Program-made: the position numbers and the translations under genes
Assembly: GCA_934636905.1 (NCBI GenBank)
Contig: CAKUBJ010000054.1
Coordinates: 1 to 6,694, forward strand
Direction of reading: 5' to 3'
Length of the DNA: 6,694 nucleotides
Origin: an uncultured Dysosmobacter sp.
GTDB taxonomy: Bacteria; Bacillota; Clostridia; Oscillospirales; Oscillospiraceae
The notes under the pieces: model-generated
What the model was told of the DNA's origin: nothing
Seen by the model: only the letters and a program-made list of their open reading frames with translations
Database searches by the model: none
Part shown: one piece after another, positions 6,535 through 6,694 of the stretch
Layout: the number at the start of each line of letters is the position of its first letter
Position numbering within the stretch: position 1 is the first letter of the stretch

Positions 6535-6570
6535 CTTTGCAGGGATCTTTGCAGGGATCTTTGCAGGGTA
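6535..6570. repeat. Nearly three tandem copies of a 12-bp repeat
   Basis: CTTTGCAGGGAT occurs at 6535-6546 and 6547-6558, and CTTTGCAGGG again at 6559-6568, ending in TA instead of AT. The array starts three bases beyond the proS -35 box and lies between the divergent proS and polymerase promoters. It could be an array of regulator sites or a simple slippage repeat. Confidence 0.85.
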
Positions 6571-6595
6571 CAAGAATCCAGCCGGGAGTTTTATG

Positions 6596-6609
6596 CAAAC
6601 ACTTGTTCG
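6596..6609. promoter_or_regulatory. LexA-like SOS box over the polymerase -35
   Basis: CAAAC-ACTT-GTTCG resembles the Firmicutes LexA operator CGAAC-RNRY-GTTYG, with one mismatch in the left arm and one in the spacer. It overlaps the -35 hexamer at 6603-6608, an ideal position for repression. The gene it controls looks like a Y-family polymerase, a classic SOS target. Confidence 0.6.
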
Positions 6610-6631
6610 ATTTATAGTGCTGTGCTATACT
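6603..6631 (+). promoter_or_regulatory. Extended -10 promoter for the Y-family polymerase
   Basis: TTGTTC (6603-6608) and TATACT (6626-6631) are 17 bp apart, and TGC directly before the -10 makes it an extended -10 type. The expected start is near 6638, only about 16 nt before the ATG. Confidence 0.7.
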
Positions 6632-6653
6632 GTTTTCAGTGAGGAGGTGCGCC

Positions 6654-6694
6654 ATGCAGCAAAACGGACGAACGTATATTGCCATTGATCTGAA
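6654..6694 (+). CDS. Y-family DNA polymerase (UmuC/DinB-like), 5' fragment
   Basis: Only the first 13 codons are inside the window: MQQNGRTYIAIDL, plus two bases of the next. The ATG at 6654 follows a strong ribosome site, GAGGAGG (6641-6647), at 6 bases. The segment RTYIAIDL matches the start of the palm of Firmicutes Y-family translesion polymerases, which typically begin with a similar YxAIDLKSFYAS stretch whose Asp is a catalytic metal ligand. The LexA-like box over the promoter agrees with an SOS-induced polymerase acting on damaged DNA. With so few residues the family call rests on a short motif plus context, and it cannot separate UmuC from DinB types. Confidence 0.6.
   Translation, partial: MQQNGRTYIAIDL

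Noticed and set aside
6535..6570. CRISPR-like array
   Set aside because: The 12-bp units abut with no spacers and there are fewer than three full copies; no cas gene is present.
6436..6600. T-box riboswitch upstream of proS
   Set aside because: The promoter leaves only about 60 nt of leader, and no T-box consensus or specifier loop is visible.
6630..6639. CTGTTTTCAG shared with the palindrome at 351-360 (reverse complement)
   Set aside because: A 10-bp match in two unrelated settings, easily due to chance; no longer similarity flanks it.
5266..6642. Long plus-strand open frame (458 codons)
   Set aside because: Antisense shadow of proS with Gly/His/Val-rich composition and no ribosome site; it also runs through promoters and the 12-bp repeats.

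Overview
The window reads as part of a GC-rich Firmicutes chromosome, most likely a gut-type Clostridia (Oscillospiraceae-like). This is inferred from AGGAGG-type ribosome sites, TTG starts, near-consensus sigma-A promoters, a YabE-like G5/3D cell-wall protein, an archaeal-type (type 3) prolyl-tRNA synthetase, and a Y-family polymerase behind a LexA-like box. No marker fixes the genus.

Layout, left to right. 1-324 (+) is the 3' end of an unrecognised gene. 325-788 holds no convincing gene. It carries a perfect 30-bp palindrome directly after the stop codon, then about 280 bp packed with hairpins, then a more AT-rich stretch leading to a strong promoter at 789-817. 896-1897 (+) encodes a membrane-anchored or secreted DUF348-G5-3D protein, probably a peptidoglycan-acting enzyme. 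It converges on a leftward operon, with a bidirectional terminator (1915-1950) between them. The leftward operon, read right to left, has a promoter (4850-4878), a dCMP deaminase/ComEB-like gene (4320-4820) and, 29 bp later, a 766-residue fusion protein (1990-4290). That fusion joins polysaccharide pyruvyl transferase, 2x[4Fe-4S] ferredoxin and FrhB-like domains. Further right, also leftward, is proS (4999-6435), with its own promoter, a short leader containing an intrinsic terminator, and a 3' hairpin. At the right edge, 6654-6694 (+) is the first 13 codons of what looks like a UmuC/DinB-type polymerase. Its -35 box is overlapped by a near-consensus LexA site.

The genes are mostly housekeeping (tRNA charging, pyrimidine deoxynucleotide supply, cell wall, DNA damage response) and do not form one obvious pathway. 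The least ordinary elements are the three-part redox/pyruvyltransferase fusion paired with a dCMP deaminase, the proS leader with a terminator but no visible T-box, the 12-bp tandem repeats upstream of the proS promoter, and the heavily structured intergenic block at 329-636. I found no CRISPR array, rRNA, tRNA, transposase or phage gene.
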